From Candidatus Planktophila sp. (GTDB taxonomy: Bacteria; Actinomycetota; Actinomycetes; Nanopelagicales; Nanopelagicaceae), in NCBI GenBank assembly GCA_017858325.1, contig JAFMBT010000001.1, forward strand, positions 62,001 to 126,000: 64,000 nt of DNA, read 5' to 3'. The notes beneath the pieces are model-generated. The model was not told the origin of the DNA, made no database searches, and worked only from the letters and a program-made list of their open reading frames with translations. Each line of letters opens with the position of its first letter. Within the stretch, counting starts at the first letter, position 1. Positions 62,340-64,000 of this stretch are shown here, in pieces. The translations under genes were made by a program, and so were the position numbers.

Positions 62340-63367
62340 TTGATCTACGTTCAGATACCGTCACTACACCATCGAAACCGATGCGTGATGTCATAGCAGG
62401 TGCTGGAGTAGGCGATGATGTTTACGGTGATGACCCTACAGTTAATGCACTCGAAGAACGTATCGCAGCGCTCTTTGGAAAGGAGGCAGGGCTCTTTACA
62501 CCTACTGGGTCTCTAGCAAATCAATTAATGATGCGCAGCCTTGTGCAGCCTGGCCAAGAAATTCTGGCAGAGGTTAATTCTCATGTTGTCCGGGCAGAGC
62601 TGGGGGCGGCTGCGACATTTTCTGGAATCACAACACGAACATGGCAAGCATCTTTTGGTCTACTGAACCCAGACCAACCACTTGAAATTGCAACACCCAA
62701 CGCGGGTCCCTATCTTGTATCAACGGCTGCTATTGCAATTGAAAATACACATAACTTTGGTGGCGGCACTGTTCAGCCAATCGATCACATAAAAGAGCTC
62801 TATGAAGGTGCGCAGAGCCGCGGGATAGCAATCCATCTTGATGGTGCACGAATTTGGAATGCCCATATTGCAAGCGGTGTAGGACTTACTGAATATGGCA
62901 AGTATGCCGACACGATAAGTGTCTGCTTCTCTAAAGGGTTGGGCGCTCCGATCGGTTCGATGGCGCTATCAAGTAAAGAACGAATCGACTCGGCGCGTGT
63001 GTGGCGTAAGCGTTATGGCGCAGGGATGCGACAGGTTGGAATTCTCGCAGCGGCTGCAGATTATGCGGTAACCCATCATCTGCAGGATCTTGCCCATGAT
63101 CATCGTCGCGCAAAATCACTAGCCACTGCTATCGCTTCTATCAATTCTTCTATTATCGATCCTCTAACAGTCCACACAAATATTGTTGGGTTAAACCTCA
63201 AGGTATTGGGCATAACCGCCACCGAACTTGCCGATCGCACCAAAGGTAAAGGGTTGCTTATAGGCGCACTTGGCACACACTTTGCACGTCTTGTCACTCA
63301 TCGAGATTTTGATGACACGCAATGTGATGAGGCGATAGATATCTTATTGAACTCCCTCGTGGCGTAA
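62336..63367 (+). CDS. ltaE: Low-specificity threonine aldolase / beta-eliminating lyase
   Basis: [76 protein letters not shown]. Confidence 0.95.
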   Translation: [343 protein letters not shown]

Positions 63368-63838
63368 GAGCCAGAGTTTCTTATTTACTCCGTAGGCATA
63401 GTTACCTAGATCTCCGCCAGTTTTAATGATTCGGTGACATGGCACAACGAGGACAATTGCATTCTTAGCACATGCGCTGCCAGCTGCACGTACCGCCTTT
63501 GGACTTCCTGCCTTTTCGGCCAATTGTGAATACGAGATGACTTTTCCTGCTTGCACTTTTCTCATAGATTTCCAAGCAGCCTGTGAGAACACTCCCCCAG
63601 GTTGGCTTACCTTGATTGCACTAAATGCAGTGAGATCCCCTGCGAAATAATCAGCGATAAGTGGTGAGATACCTGGAATCTTTTTCACGAGCTTACTTTC
63701 TGATCCCACATATATGTGATCTAAAGCATCTTTGAGCGCTCTGACCGAGGAGAAATTCGCACCTAGAAGAATGTCACCGTCGGCGATGAGATTAAGCATA
63801 CCGATGGGGGTCTTCAGTGATGCAATCTGTAGTGCCAT
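63344..63838 (-). CDS. ogt: Methylated-DNA--protein-cysteine methyltransferase
   Basis: AGKVISYSQLAEKAGSPKAVRAAGSACAKNAIVLVVPCHRII (PCHR active site); start MALQIASL at 63838. Confidence 0.94.
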   Translation of the reverse strand: MALQIASLKTPIGMLNLIADGDILLGANFSSVRALKDALDHIYVGSESKLVKKIPGISPLIADYFAGDLTAFSAIKVSQPGGVFSQAAWKSMRKVQAGKVISYSQLAEKAGSPKAVRAAGSACAKNAIVLVVPCHRIIKTGGDLGNYAYGVNKKLWLLRHEGVQ

Positions 63839-63848
63839 GATTTGATCT

Positions 63849-64000
<152 letters not shown>

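Overview
Gene-dense, moderate-GC actinobacterial chromosome segment. Gene content and order suggest a streamlined freshwater lineage (acI / Nanopelagicales-like), but that assignment is inference. On the minus strand: partial gltB, VIT1-type transporter, lgt, DsbA-like protein, a compact trp-his supercluster (trpA-B-C, small ORF, trpE, hisI-F-A-H-B-C-D), dnaE, rluD, lspA and a Lys/Ala-rich DksA/TraR protein. Divergent ileS follows, then yggT-sepF-yggS-pgeF-ftsZ-ftsQ-murC-murG-ftsW-murD-mraY-murF-murE-ftsI-ftsL-rsmH-mraZ (complete dcw cluster), DUF3040, and dinB-dnaE2-DUF6504 behind a perfect actinobacterial LexA box. The right part holds DoxX, TauE, MFS and YbaK genes, a two-block carotenoid locus (CrtA-like, CruF-like, GT2, CrtI-like; then crtE-crtI-crtB) split by an inverted CDP-alcohol phosphatidyltransferase-metF pair, a TPP riboswitch-PnuT-P-loop kinase unit, a PASTA kinase, nfo, EamA, ltaE, ogt and a partial type II DAHP synthase. 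No tRNA, rRNA, CRISPR array or mobile element was recognised. Best leads: the riboswitch-linked transporter/kinase pair, the CrtA-CruF-GT2-CrtI module, the LexA-controlled DUF6504-dnaE2-dinB cassette, a structured RNA upstream of rsmH, 10-bp phased boxes upstream of mraZ, a 26-bp perfect palindrome before doxX, a probable ATT start for hisH, a small trp-operon membrane ORF missed by the ORF track, and a recurring leaderless-promoter pattern.
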